A stretch of DNA of 64,000 nt from Symsagittifera roscoffensis (GCF_963678635.1 NC_087066.1:36953152-37017151); one strand, 5' to 3'. Shown: positions 11,323 through 21,076, numbered from the stretch's first letter. Made by a program: numbers and translations. The notes: generated from the sequence alone by a model not told the origin.

Positions 11323-14211
11323 TTATAAGTTCATAATTTTTCCCGGTGGGTTGCAGTTTCCACACCAGCAAAGAATTCTCCACATACACAAGTTGTTTTC
11401 TGCAAAATTTCTGTTGAAGAATTTCCAAAACGTGTTTGTTATAGATATTTTCAGGCTGTCATAATCTTGATTTTCGAAGTCCACAATTTGGCTAAAGTAG
11501 TTGTATAGCGTAATAGAACGTATATAATAATTTTCATTTGACTTTTTCAGTCTTGTTGCATGAACAGCAATCTCACCACGTGTTGCTTGTCTCGTTCGTG
11601 ATTCGTTTTTATGAATAATTGTATTCAAATCAATGTCATGTTTATTTTTTAGTAGTGAAACTAAGTACAATATGTCGTGTAATTCAAAGTACATTGAGAG
11701 TGGAAGGAGCTTTAAAAATTTCAGTCTTTCAGTATAACTCATTTTGAAGTTATTTGTAATCCAAGATGTCGCTCGTTTTTGTACTCTTTCTAGTTGTCTT
11801 AATTCTGCTTTGTTCGGATACCATGTTTGCGATGCATAGCTTATGATTGGTACGATGTATCCGCAGTATAAGTTTAATTTTGACTTTAAAGATGTTTTTT
11901 TCGAGATATTTCGTTTGATTTTGTAAAAAGCTCCCATTGCTTTTGATATGCGATTTTCAGCATTTACTGACCACGAAAGGTTGTGACACATTAAAATACC
12001 TAAGTCTTTTTGGGTCTTTGCGGTATCAACATTTGTATTAAATAGTGTAACTTCCATTTTCCCTTTGAGGTTTAACAAATTACATTTATCTTCATTCAGC
12101 GGCATTTTATTTTCTTTGCACCATTTTTCAACATTTGCCGTGTCTTTTTGCAGATGAATTTCTTCAGTAGACAAGATCTTCATATCGTCACAATAGCCAA
12201 AACAATCTGAATTCTCAATGCATTTGGGAAAGTCGTTAATGAATATGATAAAAAGTAGAGGGCCAAGAATTGAGCCCTGTGGTACACCGCTAGTTACTTC
12301 TTTCAGAGTTGATGAACTTTTATTGATTTTCACAAACTGCATTCTATCTGTTAGATAGTCTTGTATTATGTCTTGTATTTGAATGCTTAGACCTATGTTC
12401 CGTAGTTTGGCGACTAGGATACTATGAGGAACTTTATCAAAGGCTTTAGAAAAATCTAGATAAAGGACTGAGAGTGTTTGAACATTTTTGTCATCGTAGA
12501 GTTCATATACTTTGCTCAAAAATTGTACCATTTGTAGTACTGCTGACCTTTTTTGCCGGAAGCCGTATTGTGCGTTTTCCAGGAAAGGTTGAACTTTGGG
12601 GTATATATTATCAAAGATAATTTTTTCGAAGACCTTCGAGGCGGAGCATAAGAGGCTAATTGGGCGGTAGCACTCGACTGACGCCTTGTTCTTTTCTTTA
12701 AAAATTGGGGCCACTTGACTTGTTTTCCAGTAGGTCGGGAAGAGCCGCTTGTTAATGAATGTGCGGAAGAGAAGATAGAGCGATTTTGACAGAGTTTCAG
12801 AAAGATTTTTTAGGATTATATTACCTATACCATCAAAACCTGACGCTTTATTTGTTAAAAGATTTTTGAGAATGTATTGGATTTTGGTTTCTTCAATGTG
12901 TATTTGTGTACAGATTTCTTCTGTAGGAGAACAGTTTGTATTTCGTGCGAGAGGGTTAGGAATTGATTCCTTTTGATATACACTGATGAAAAATTCGTTA
13001 AAAAATGTAGCTTTTTGGGTGTTATCTCTTGTGGATTTTTCCTTGTAGAACATTTTTTGGGGATATTTCCTGGAACTACTTATTTTGTTCAAGTATTTTT
13101 GCAGGTCACTGAATCGTCTACTGCTTGTTACTGTTTCTTCGTAAATTGCTTGATCTGCAGTCAATGCTATTTGAAGATTTTTTTCCAGTTTTTTGTGTTT
13201 TAGGATAATGCTTAAATTAGGTTTGTTTTGCCGATCGATACGCCGTTTTAAGGTTTGTACTCTTTTTAGCATGTGAGACGTACTTGGCTTCACCCATGGG
13301 GGGAGAGTTGATCTGTGTGATGTAACCTTGGGTACATTGTTCTTTATTTTGTCCCATAACCATGCATACCACTGACGAAGGAGCTCATTTACATTACTGT
13401 AACAATACGGTATGAAAGGTTTGTCTTTTATTTCTTGATTTATTATCTTCCAATCGGCTCTGTTAAACGCCAGACTTTCATCTTTGTTTATTTCTTTGAT
13501 ACTGGCTTCCATGTTAATTGTTGCAGAGTAAGCATAATGATCTGAGCAAGAAACTTTGTCGATGCTGTATGCGTTTGTTGCTGAATGGTCCGTGTGCCAG
13601 TTGAGTATTACTCCAGGGTTGTTTGTTAATAAAACATCAAGCTGCTTTTTTTTGGAGTCGAATAATTGTTCATAGTCAAGTTCAATGAGCTTTTTTAACA
13701 CTGCATTTTCATATTTGTCCTTTGAGTGCATCATTTTCCAATGAGTGTATTCAAAATTTATATCTCCCGTAATCGACACTGCGTTACAGTTGTGTTGTAT
13801 TTGTAATTTTGTTAGGTTTTCGAACAAACTGATGAAGTTTTGTTGTTTCCATTGGTATTTACTGTTTTTCGGGGGATTATAAACACAGCAGAGTATTTGA
13901 TGATGCCCAGTTTCACCTGTTAGTTTGGCCACTATGCATTCTTCATTTTCTATTTGAGCATCAATTTCTTCGTAATGCACATTTTCTTTTATCGCCATGA
14001 GTACGCCTCCGTGATTGGTTTTTAAAGTGGAGTTTTTTCTATCTTTGCGAATTATATTAAAACCAGCCAAATGCAGAGCTTTATCTGGTATTTCCTTTAC
14101 CAGCCATGTCTCTGTGAGACATAGTATATCGTAGTCTGTTTGTAAAATGGCATTTGAAAGAGCTATTCTTCTGTTGATGTCTAAAATACTTCTGACATTT
14201 AGGCATAACAT
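11323..14211 (-). CDS. LINE ORF2: AP-endonuclease and reverse transcriptase
   Basis: 962 codons. The N-terminal third is an apurinic-type endonuclease that nicks target DNA: NVRS at the start, LTETWL, GDINFEY near residue 148 and CSDHYAY near 230. The middle is a reverse transcriptase for target-primed cDNA synthesis: ASGFDGIGN, YRPISLL, YLDFSKAFDKVPH, GVPQGSILGPLLF, and the catalytic box GYCDDMKIL, where the usual Y/F-x-D-D reads Y-C-D-D. A C-terminal region with CMWRILCWCGNC follows. The frame is continuous with ORF1 except for a single UGA, eight codons before this first ATG. Full-length and free of internal stops. I cannot tell CR1 from related APE-type clades by eye. Confidence 0.9.
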   Translation of the reverse strand: MLCLNVRSILDINRRIALSNAILQTDYDILCLTETWLVKEIPDKALHLAGFNIIRKDRKNSTLKTNHGGVLMAIKENVHYEEIDAQIENEECIVAKLTGETGHHQILCCVYNPPKNSKYQWKQQNFISLFENLTKLQIQHNCNAVSITGDINFEYTHWKMMHSKDKYENAVLKKLIELDYEQLFDSKKKQLDVLLTNNPGVILNWHTDHSATNAYSIDKVSCSDHYAYSATINMEASIKEINKDESLAFNRADWKIINQEIKDKPFIPYCYSNVNELLRQWYAWLWDKIKNNVPKVTSHRSTLPPWVKPSTSHMLKRVQTLKRRIDRQNKPNLSIILKHKKLEKNLQIALTADQAIYEETVTSSRRFSDLQKYLNKISSSRKYPQKMFYKEKSTRDNTQKATFFNEFFISVYQKESIPNPLARNTNCSPTEEICTQIHIEETKIQYILKNLLTNKASGFDGIGNIILKNLSETLSKSLYLLFRTFINKRLFPTYWKTSQVAPIFKEKNKASVECYRPISLLCSASKVFEKIIFDNIYPKVQPFLENAQYGFRQKRSAVLQMVQFLSKVYELYDDKNVQTLSVLYLDFSKAFDKVPHSILVAKLRNIGLSIQIQDIIQDYLTDRMQFVKINKSSSTLKEVTSGVPQGSILGPLLFIIFINDFPKCIENSDCFGYCDDMKILSTEEIHLQKDTANVEKWCKENKMPLNEDKCNLLNLKGKMEVTLFNTNVDTAKTQKDLGILMCHNLSWSVNAENRISKAMGAFYKIKRNISKKTSLKSKLNLYCGYIVPIISYASQTWYPNKAELRQLERVQKRATSWITNNFKMSYTERLKFLKLLPLSMYFELHDILYLVSLLKNKHDIDLNTIIHKNESRTRQATRGEIAVHATRLKKSNENYYIRSITLYNYFSQIVDFENQDYDSLKISITNTFWKFFNRNFAENNLCMWRILCWCGNCNPPGKIMNL

Positions 14212-14235
14212 TTTTAAATACTTGGCAGTAGGTAG

Positions 14236-15102
14236 TCAATTGCTTTCTTCGACTTTTTTCCAATTTCCACTTTCTTCGTCATATTGGTAAAGGACAAGGT
14301 CCCTTAGCCTTAGGTTTTTAGCTGATACTCCAGTTTCTATCATTGTTCGTCTTTTCATAAGAAGTTTGTTCTCAATCAGAAATTCACTTGGGCTGAGCTC
14401 TTTTGACACAAAGACAGTTTTGTCGTAGTTTTTCAATTTTGCCAAGGACATTAGTATCAGTCGTTTTTGCCATTCATTTGAAACATTTACAACTATTGTG
14501 CGTGGCCTTTTTCCTTCTTCGTATTTTCCTAAACGTTTTAAATCTGTGATTTTTGCTTCAACTGTTAAGAACGCAAACAGTTTGTTCACCTCTTCCAAGT
14601 CGTGTTCGTGTCTATCTCTTGAACTTTTTGAGCCCAGTTCAAGCAGTCCTCTTATCCGGATTCCGTTATAGCTTGATTCTGGTTTGTTTAAGGCAGGTTG
14701 CTTTGGCTCATTTCTGTTTTGTGGTTTTTTGCTTGTTTCATCTATCTTTTGCTTAAGTGAATCTATCTCTTGTTTAAAAGTAGAGAATTGTTCGGCGATT
14801 TCATTTAGTTTTGTTTCAGCAATGGATGGACGGGTTTGCATCAAATCGTTGATCATCGACTCTTTCCTATTGTTTCCAACACAACAGTTACAGAGCAGGA
14901 GGACGTTCTGGCTGATCTCCGAAATTCCAAGGATGGCAGTTTCAGATATTCCAGTGCATGTTTTTGTCATGTGCATAACATCGCCACAGGCAATGCAATT
15001 AAAGATTTGACTTTTGTTTGTGATCGGCTTTTTGCATGTTTTACAAGATTTCTCAGATGCTTGCGAGACGCTAGCATTTCTGCGTCTTTCTTCTGAGCCC
15101 AT
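14236..15102 (-). CDS. LINE ORF1: PHD-type zinc finger, coiled coil, nucleic-acid-binding region
   Basis: About 289 codons from the ATG at 15102. Residues ~18-75 form a PHD-like finger: CKTC, then CIACGDVMHMTKTC and CNCC. Residues ~95-125 form a heptad-like coiled coil (FSTFKQEIDSLKQKID). The C-terminal half (KITDLKRLGKYEEGKRPRTI and onwards) has the layout of the RRM/C-terminal domain of LINE ORF1 RNA chaperones. It would bind the element RNA and carry it into the ribonucleoprotein. The frame ends EESN-stop, where the stop is UGA followed by CUA in frame with ORF2. A TTG codon at 15111 extends the frame, but the ATG at 15102 is the sensible start. Confidence 0.8.
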   Translation of the reverse strand: MGSEERRRNASVSQASEKSCKTCKKPITNKSQIFNCIACGDVMHMTKTCTGISETAILGISEISQNVLLLCNCCVGNNRKESMINDLMQTRPSIAETKLNEIAEQFSTFKQEIDSLKQKIDETSKKPQNRNEPKQPALNKPESSYNGIRIRGLLELGSKSSRDRHEHDLEEVNKLFAFLTVEAKITDLKRLGKYEEGKRPRTIVVNVSNEWQKRLILMSLAKLKNYDKTVFVSKELSPSEFLIENKLLMKRRTMIETGVSAKNLRLRDLVLYQYDEESGNWKKVEESN

Positions 15103-15126
15103 ATTGCTCAAAAAAATCTTCTCAGA

Positions 15127-15250
15127 ACTGACACTCCAAGGTATAAAACCTCAGGAGAAAACCAGACTAGAGAAGACTTATTGAGTTTTTTTGATTCCCT
15201 TGGACTGATACTCCAAGGTATAAAAACCTCAGGAGAGAATAGTCTCAAGA
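15127..15250. repeat. 77-bp tandem duplication in front of LINE ORF1
   Basis: The phrase ACTGA(C/T)ACTCCAAGGTATAAAA followed by CCTCAGGAGA occurs at 15127 and again at 15204. Tandem 5' UTR repeats often carry the internal promoter of LINEs; that role is inferred. Confidence 0.6.
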
Positions 15251-15268
15251 AAATCAGACTCACCAGAA

Positions 15269-15993
15269 CTAGTGCGATGAGGATTGGGCTGCTTGTTTTT
15301 TCTTTGCTGCTGCTCTCTTTGATTTGGTGGGCCGTACTCTGGATTTTGATCTTTGCTGAAGTACTAGTGAACGAAGGTTGTGACGTTTCGAAAGTACTTT
15401 GTTGAGCAACTTCAGCTCAAGAGACGGAGGGGGTGTAGTTTAGAGAGGGCAACAACTGTATCAATGTCGTTTTGTTTTTGTTTAGGAAGAAGTCGTTTTA
15501 TCGCGTCGATGATAAGAGGTTTCGTCTTCCGTAACTTTTCAAAAATGTGAGGGGTACCGTCTCGACGAATGTATATGATCGCAGCTATTTGATGCTGAAA
15601 ATTCGTGATGATTTCAGTTAACTGCTCCGGGGAACACTTCGTATTAAAGTTTTTGGGATGTTTTGTGATACTATTGTTTATCACGTCGTGCCAGAGAATG
15701 ATTTCTCTGGATTTTAGGGAACCGTTTCTAAGTAACCACTGCAATTTCTTGAGTTTACTCACGTTGTTTGGGTTGAGGCTTAGTCCCGATTTTGCAAAAG
15801 TGAATCTTCGATACTTTACCCTTAGATCGTAGGGTAGGTAGTCAAGGGTCCTTCTGAGTGAGCTTGCTCCAACTACAATCATGTGATCCACCAACCTGTG
15901 TCCACCCACTAGTGTCCACGAGCGGTAGCAGAGGTAAATAATTTGAAGTAAATGCAGGGGACCACCACGGCTGTCCCAGTATATCAACAATAT
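15269..15993 (-). pseudogene. SGNH/GDSL-like esterase frame with basic tail, frameshifted
   Basis: A 192-codon minus-strand frame has an SGNH-like pattern: HMIVVGASSLRR (nucleophile region), FAKSGLSLNPNN, and EIILWHDVINN in the block-III position. It has no ATG start. Instead a splice acceptor (AATAGTTTCAG) lies just upstream at 15994, so this may be a downstream exon. The frame stops at 15412, but the next frame continues from about 15415 to 15269 with a basic tail (RPTKSKRAAAKKKQ), which indicates one frameshift. CR1-like LINEs can carry an esterase domain in ORF1 (established), so it may be a third frame of the neighbouring LINE. A separate gene is the alternative. Confidence 0.45.
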
Positions 15994-16023
15994 CTGAAAC
16001 TATTTAATAACTATTTAATCTTT

Positions 16024-16074
<51 letters not shown>
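16024..16074. repeat. (CTA)17 microsatellite
   Basis: Seventeen perfect CTA units between the SGNH-like frame and the RBM22-like gene. The trinucleotide is the same as in the LINE 3' UTR at 11261, reading in the opposite direction. Confidence 0.95.
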
Positions 16075-16090
16075 AAAAGTCCTAATAAGG

Positions 16091-16101
16091 TAATCTTTCA
16101 G
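16091..16101 (+). promoter_or_regulatory. Probable trans-splice acceptor of the RBM22-like gene
   Basis: TAATCTTTCAG ends four bases ahead of the start codon at 16105. A spliced-leader acceptor this close to the ATG is typical of nematode genes. Confidence 0.55.
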
Positions 16102-16104
16102 ATT

Positions 16105-16505
16105 ATGGCGATATCGAAATCAGCAAATACATACAATCGGTTGAATTGGGAAGAATCAGTACGACTCCGTTTCTTCAATCGAGAAATTTTCAGTTTTAAG
16201 GGACAATTTTTAATTATCTTTCTATTTGTTTAGGACTTTCCAATTATCTGCCAAACTTGCCTCGGGGACAATCCTTATATGCGAATGGTATCTTTTTGAC
16301 TTAAATTTATTTGATCCTACTTTTGGTTAGTTGGGTGGTTAATTTTTTGTTAATTTAGCTGAAAGAAAAACATGGAGATTCTTGTAAAATCTGTAGCAGG
16401 CCTTTCACTATTTTTCGATGGTGCCCGGGCTCCAAAATGCGATACAAGAGAACAGAAATTTGTCAAACTTGTTGCAAATTGAAAAATATCTGTCAAACCT
16501 GTCTC
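16105..16505 (+). pseudogene. rbm22-like: RBM22-type pre-mRNA splicing factor, first three exons only, truncated
   Basis: RBM22 (yeast Cwc2/Ecm2) binds U6 snRNA and the intron in the active spliceosome. Exons 16105-16158, 16234-16287 and 16359-16505 join in phase 0 across introns of 75 and 71 bp with GT...TTTAG ends. Translation begins MAISKSANTYNRLNWEES, then DFPIICQTCLGDNPYMRM, then a cysteine-rich stretch with [16 protein letters not shown] and [15 protein letters not shown]. This is the N-terminal zinc-binding region of RBM22, covering about 85 of some 400 residues. Directly after the last CQTC-L the similarity ends and the frame hits a stop 14 codons later. The downstream zinc finger and RRM are absent from the window as far as I can see. 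Truncation coincides with the start of a retrotransposon. The introns show it is a genomic copy, not a retrocopy. Confidence 0.8.
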
Positions 16506-19402
16506 CCAACAGAAATTTGGGTGGTACAAGCAAAGATTGCTTAAAACCTTCAGGACTGATAAATTGGATTAAATGTGATTGTTGTTCTAGTTGGTATCAT
16601 ATCAGTTGTGTAAATATTTCTCTTAGCGACTCTAAGAAAACCCAATGGTTTCAGTGTCCTTTATGCGTTGATGTAAAATCTGTTAATAAAGCAACAATAG
16701 GTAATGATTTAGTGCTAGACAATTATGTTAATACAACCATCTCAAATGTCCGAGTACTCAAGAGAGTACCAAAAGACTCGCGTGTTCCCTTGGCGGAAAA
16801 TCTGTCGGACAAAATAAATGACATCGTCTACAATGTAGAAGATGTTACAAAATGGCTAATTTTTTTAACGTCGTTCTTGTTTTTTTTGGAGCAACCGAAA
16901 AGAAGTGGACGCAAACAGACCACAAGCATGAGTTCTTTGATAAATAAAAAAATTCGAGCAAATGACGTGTCACTTCCAAAACCCCATCCCCAAGTTTCAA
17001 GCCCGCCTCTGAGTGACCTCGAGCAGAGAATAAAGTTAATAAGTAGTAAGCTCGATGAAGGAAATGTAAAGGGAGGAATAAGGCTTGCTGCTTCGGATGA
17101 CAAAATAGCTCCTTTTTCAACTGATAACTATCAAAAATTGTTATCTAAGCACCCGCAGCGAGCCAAATTTGCAGCTCCAAATCCAGAAAAGTTGGATAGT
17201 TTTTTCGTAACCGATTTCGACCTATACAAAGCGATAATGTCCTTTCCAAACGGATCAGCAGCAGGTCCTGATAAAATATTTCCTCAAATTTTTAAAGATC
17301 TTGTTAGTAAGTCGAATGGCAGTGCAGGACTTAATTTTCTGAAATCGCTTACTAAGCTGATAAACCTCATTGGAGATGGCAAAATACCGGAACCACTAAG
17401 ACCTTTCTTTTTTGGCGCAAAGCTTATCGCCCTCATAAAAATAGACGGAGGGTTGAGACCGATTGCCATAGGCAACACGCTGAGACGTATCGCGTCTAAA
17501 TGCGCTGGAAGCAAGGCCCTCTCCGAGCGACAAAATTTTTTCGGAAACGTACAGGTAGGATGCGGTACCAAACGAGGAGCAGAAATAGCTGCGCACTCGT
17601 TTCGAAACCTAATTGAACGCGACGACAATCCAAAATGTACTGTTCTTTTAAAACTAGATTTTAAGAATGCTTTTAACTCTTTAAACAGAGAAACAATGCT
17701 GAATCATGTTTTTTCAAATCGCCCCGAATTATATAATTACACCCAATGCGCGTATGCTAAACCTAGTTACCTTTTTTACGGAAGCTCTGTCATAATGTCA
17801 GAAGACGGAACTCAGCAAGGTGATCCTGAAGCCCCACCCCTTTTTGCGGAAACAATTCATACACTAGTCAAACAGTTGGAGTCGAAAATTAACATCTGGT
17901 ATTTAGATGATGGGAATTTAGCCGACGACTATAAGGTAGTACTCCGGGACCTTAAAAACATTCTGAAATCGGAACAAATTTACGGCCTGAGCTTAAACAC
18001 TGAGAAGTGTGAACTTTGTTTTTTGGGACCGACTACTAGTACACAGTATAATTCAATTTTAACACAATTTCGAAAAATATGCCCCAAAATAAAAATAAAA
18101 ACAAAAGAAGAACTCCTCATTTTAGGATCTCCAATCGGCGAACTTTGCCGAAAAGAATTACTCGACGAAAAAATTAGGGAGCTTGAAAAAATCTCGGATG
18201 TCATTGACAAACTAGACGCCCATTATGGTTTTTACCTCCTGAAAAATTGCTTTAGCATGCCAAAACTCCTATATTTTTTGCGTACGAGCCCTTGTTTTTT
18301 GCAAAATGATTTTTTGGAACGCTACGATAAATTACTAAGAAATTCGTTATGCAAGGTCACTAACGTGAAAATGGATGATAACCAGTTTTTACAAGCAGTT
18401 CTCCCGGCAGCCAAAGGTGGCTTGGGCGTTTCTTCCGCTCGTCTACTCGCTTTACCCGCTTTCTTAGCCTCAGCAGTAGGAGCGAAAGATGCCTTGAGCG
18501 AAATCTTTGGTTTGGAGCATGTGGATGGAACCTATGATGATGCGCTTAAACGGTGGTTTGACCTTGGAAAAATTGAAATGGCTCCGGAAAATGAAATCCA
18601 AAAAAATTGGACGGAGCCAATTTTTGACAGCGAAATTGCAGACTTGATTTTACGACTCGAACCAACGGACGTGAAAAGGTTCAACGCGTTCCAAGATAGA
18701 TTTGGATCCCAATGGTTGAACGTCATCCCCTGCAAAAATTTAAGGTTAAAACTGTCGAACCAACAACTCAGAATTGCGATAGGACTTCGATTAGGATCAA
18801 AAATATGCGAACGGCATAAATGCGTGTGCGGAAAAGACGTTACCGAGGATGGTTGGCATGGTCTTTCTTGCCTCAAAAGTGCAGGGAGATTCTCTAGGCA
18901 TTCAAACCTGAATGCCCTTATAAAGCAGAGTCTATCATCTACTCACATTCCGTCTGTTTTAGAACCACGACACCTCTACAGGACCGATCAGAAGCGACCA
19001 GACGGTTTGACGCTCGTTCCATGGGCTGATGGTAAGCAGCTCTTGTGGGATGTAACGGTAGTAGACTCCTTAGCCCCTTGTAGGATTAATGCCGGGTCTG
19101 TTTGTAACCCTGGTACGGCTGCCGCTGAAGCGGAAGAGCGAAAAATTGACAAATATAAAGATCTTGTAAATGATGGATATCTTTTTCAACCGCTAGCTTT
19201 TGAAATTCAGGGCGCGGCCGGCCCCAGCACAGAAGTTTTTTTGAGCAAGCTTTGTAAGAACCTAAGCATATGCACTGAGGAACCCAGAGCAGGCAGCTTT
19301 TTAAAACAGAGAATCTCCCTGGCAATACAGATTGCGAACGCCGCTTGCGTACTCGGAACAATAAATGACAAAATAACTTTCGACGAAATTTTTTACTTGT
19401 AA
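16418..19402 (+). CDS. RLE-type LINE protein: partial PHD, reverse transcriptase, CCHC, restriction-like endonuclease
   Basis: 994 codons, uninterrupted. The first ~28 codons are RBM22 exon DNA read in another frame, so this ATG is not the element's own. Residues ~52-88 hold the second half of a PHD finger ([12 protein letters not shown], then QCPLC); its first cysteine pair is missing. The RT spans ~260-560: [42 protein letters not shown] and catalytic WYLDDGN near 493. A CCHC knuckle, [17 protein letters not shown], lies near 805. The restriction-like endonuclease has [11 protein letters not shown]...LLWDVTVVD near 859, matching the RPD...D arrangement of R2/R4/NeSL-type enzymes. There is no N-terminal AP endonuclease. 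Such elements nick DNA and prime cDNA from it, often at fixed target sites. The clade (NeSL, R4, Utopia or other) cannot be settled by eye. Confidence 0.85.
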   Translation: MVPGLQNAIQENRNLSNLLQIEKYLSNLSPNRNLGGTSKDCLKPSGLINWIKCDCCSSWYHISCVNISLSDSKKTQWFQCPLCVDVKSVNKATIGNDLVLDNYVNTTISNVRVLKRVPKDSRVPLAENLSDKINDIVYNVEDVTKWLIFLTSFLFFLEQPKRSGRKQTTSMSSLINKKIRANDVSLPKPHPQVSSPPLSDLEQRIKLISSKLDEGNVKGGIRLAASDDKIAPFSTDNYQKLLSKHPQRAKFAAPNPEKLDSFFVTDFDLYKAIMSFPNGSAAGPDKIFPQIFKDLVSKSNGSAGLNFLKSLTKLINLIGDGKIPEPLRPFFFGAKLIALIKIDGGLRPIAIGNTLRRIASKCAGSKALSERQNFFGNVQVGCGTKRGAEIAAHSFRNLIERDDNPKCTVLLKLDFKNAFNSLNRETMLNHVFSNRPELYNYTQCAYAKPSYLFYGSSVIMSEDGTQQGDPEAPPLFAETIHTLVKQLESKINIWYLDDGNLADDYKVVLRDLKNILKSEQIYGLSLNTEKCELCFLGPTTSTQYNSILTQFRKICPKIKIKTKEELLILGSPIGELCRKELLDEKIRELEKISDVIDKLDAHYGFYLLKNCFSMPKLLYFLRTSPCFLQNDFLERYDKLLRNSLCKVTNVKMDDNQFLQAVLPAAKGGLGVSSARLLALPAFLASAVGAKDALSEIFGLEHVDGTYDDALKRWFDLGKIEMAPENEIQKNWTEPIFDSEIADLILRLEPTDVKRFNAFQDRFGSQWLNVIPCKNLRLKLSNQQLRIAIGLRLGSKICERHKCVCGKDVTEDGWHGLSCLKSAGRFSRHSNLNALIKQSLSSTHIPSVLEPRHLYRTDQKRPDGLTLVPWADGKQLLWDVTVVDSLAPCRINAGSVCNPGTAAAEAEERKIDKYKDLVNDGYLFQPLAFEIQGAAGPSTEVFLSKLCKNLSICTEEPRAGSFLKQRISLAIQIANAACVLGTINDKITFDEIFYL

Positions 19403-19800
19403 CACTTGTATATTATATTATCTCGTGTCGAGTTGCGTGATCTTATTGAAGAAGCGTAACCCGTATCGATTTTAAATGAAAAGGACTTAAACACTTGACA
19501 TCTTCTTTTATCATTATCACTTCCATATCTAGAAAATTCCAAGGATTTTGACTGGAATACATGATGAAGGGACTCATGACTGTAACCTCGGTTACTATGA
19601 TACTTTTGACCTTCTGATTACATTTCCTCTAAAACTCAAAGGATATCTGCAGTCACAATTGAAAGGCAAGATAAACAACCTTTCAAACTGCGAATGTATT
19701 TAATGTGCTTCTTATCTTTAAGGTGAGGTTTTAAGTACGAATAAGAACTTTATAATATTAATTCAAACGTTTTCGCACATTGTGTGCATCATCAGCATTA
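16506..19800 (+). mobile_element. 5'-truncated RLE-class non-LTR retrotransposon inserted in the RBM22-like gene
   Basis: It begins where RBM22 similarity stops, within the PHD finger, and its 5' truncation is typical of incomplete target-primed reverse transcription. The 12-mer AACAGAAATTTG occurs at 16451 in RBM22 exon 3 and again at 16508 at the junction. The 3' UTR (19403 to about 19800) is AT-rich with no poly-A tail. It ends somewhere before the LTR at 19816. Confidence 0.7.
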
Positions 19801-19815
19801 AAGTTTTTATACAAT
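19403..19815. other. 3' UTR of the RLE-class LINE and junction to the LTR
   Basis: No coding content and no continuation of RBM22 found. CACATTGTGTGCATCATCAGCA near 19776 is a conspicuous stretch that may belong to the LINE 3' end. Confidence 0.4.
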
Positions 19816-20249
19816 TGTAACATTCGCCCAATTACTACATTGTGACGTAGCGTAGAAAAAGCACCTATTGACGACTGGCAGGCGTCAGTTACCTTAATCC
19901 TACTCGTTTCTCACCGTCTAGACCTAGCAAGTTAGTTTTATGGTCTATTTAGGGCTGAGTAAAAAGTTGCCACTTTTCGGCATCAGTCAAACTACTTTTG
20001 ATCAGCTTTCGTTTAAATGCGAAAATAACCACATAGCTGGGACTCGGATCCCCAGACTAAGTAACTACTATTAAAAACACGACTCGAAATCCAATTTTTA
20101 CTGTATTTTTAAAGACAGTTACATACTGAATCCATTGGGGATGGATTGACCTTTCCTCTTTCTAGCTACTCATGCTCCGAAATACAATATAAGATTGGAG
20201 TAATTTCAACTATTTAGGGCATCACAGTAGCTAAAAAGTGTACATTACA
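19816..20249 (-). repeat. LTR (434 bp) of a Ty3/gypsy-family element, minus orientation
   Basis: Reads TGTAATGTACACTTTTTAGC at its start and ends GCGAATGTTACA on the minus strand (TG...CA). It is homologous over its whole length to 60238-60673 on the plus strand. Shared landmarks include TTTTTAGCTACT, CGTGTTTTTAATAG, CAGCTATGTGGTT, AACGAGTAG and GTCGTCAATAGGT. Confidence 0.8.
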
Positions 20250-20309
20250 GTCTTCAGAGTCTCTGGACCTTCAATTCCGCCCTCCTCCTGAGATAACGCT
20301 CATATCTCC

Positions 20310-21076
20310 TCAATCTCGTGGCTCGGGAGGGTACGGATTCGCTCCGGCTGTCCCACTGAACCAACCTTTCTTCCTATCTGCTTCAATTAAGTGTCTTATC
20401 GTGCGTGATCGCCACGTAAAGAGACTCCGTTTTTTCTCTTGTTTTTCTTGGTTTTTTCGTTTGACGTTCTCGCTCGTTGCGGTTTTCCTCTCTTTTTCGG
20501 TCAAAATGGCCGTTTTCTAAGTTTCCGGGAAATAATCTGTTGAAACCCGAATGTTGAAACTTTAAAATTCCAGAATGTTCTGACCCTGCTTTTAATCACA
20601 AATTTGTCCTTAACGACATTAGAGACAGTTTTGTTCTCGTCGGAGGTTTCGACTGTGCCAATCCGAGGGAATGGCATATAATCACCGGACAGTCCCATTC
20701 AATGTCCCCATTGAATGCATAACTCCCAATTATCTTCAAGTGGTGATCCAGTTTCTATCATTTTCACAAAACTTGCACTATGAGGATTGTGCCAGATAAA
20801 AATTTCTTTTCTGACTTCTTACGTCATTTCTTCGTTAAATTTCGTATCGCTCTCGCCGTTTTAAAAACAATTAAGACGTGGCATGGCCACACATCCAATA
20901 AATTTAACTTATTGTTACTCACAAAATATAATCGTTCATATATACTGTTGCCCTCAATACTAAAATTCAGAAACTCTGTGGCTAGGAAAGGTATTGAGGT
21001 ACTCAACCTTTTGGAGCGAGCATACCCAAACCCAACCAAGTCGCCACAAAGTGAAGATGTGTCCTATACAGAATAA
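20310..21076 (-). pseudogene. Decayed C-terminal coding piece next to the gypsy LTR
   Basis: Several overlapping minus-strand frames read as one basic, low-complexity tail: SRTIRHLIEADRKKGW and a Lys/Arg/Glu-rich stretch, and upstream MGLSGDYMPFPRIGTVE. The counterpart ahead of the 60.2-kb LTR reads RSRTIRHLAEGISQKGGFSG. Function unknown. Frameshifts separate the pieces. Confidence 0.45.

Larger units (their letters stand above)
11261..15250 (-). mobile_element. CR1/jockey-like non-LTR retrotransposon with intact ORF1 and ORF2
   Basis: Minus-strand order: 5' tandem repeats (15127-15250), ORF1 (15102-14236), ORF2 (14211-11323), then 3' UTR with a trinucleotide repeat. Both frames are uninterrupted and the catalytic motifs are present, so the insertion looks young compared with everything else here. 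Its outer ends are not certain; the SGNH-like frame at 15269-15990 may belong to it. Confidence 0.8.

Noticed and set aside
14212-14263. Overlapping 60-codon frame between LINE ORF1 and ORF2
   Set aside because: It is a third-frame shadow; ORF1 and ORF2 are already continuous in one frame apart from a single stop.
15181-15405. 74-codon plus-strand frame with a hydrophobic helix
   Set aside because: It overlaps the 77-bp tandem repeat and lies antisense to the basic tail of the SGNH-like frame. The hydrophobic run is the complement of Ser/Lys/Ala-rich coding sequence.
16828-17628. Minus-strand frames opposite the RLE LINE ORF
   Set aside because: Antisense shadows of a frame with clear RT and endonuclease motifs.
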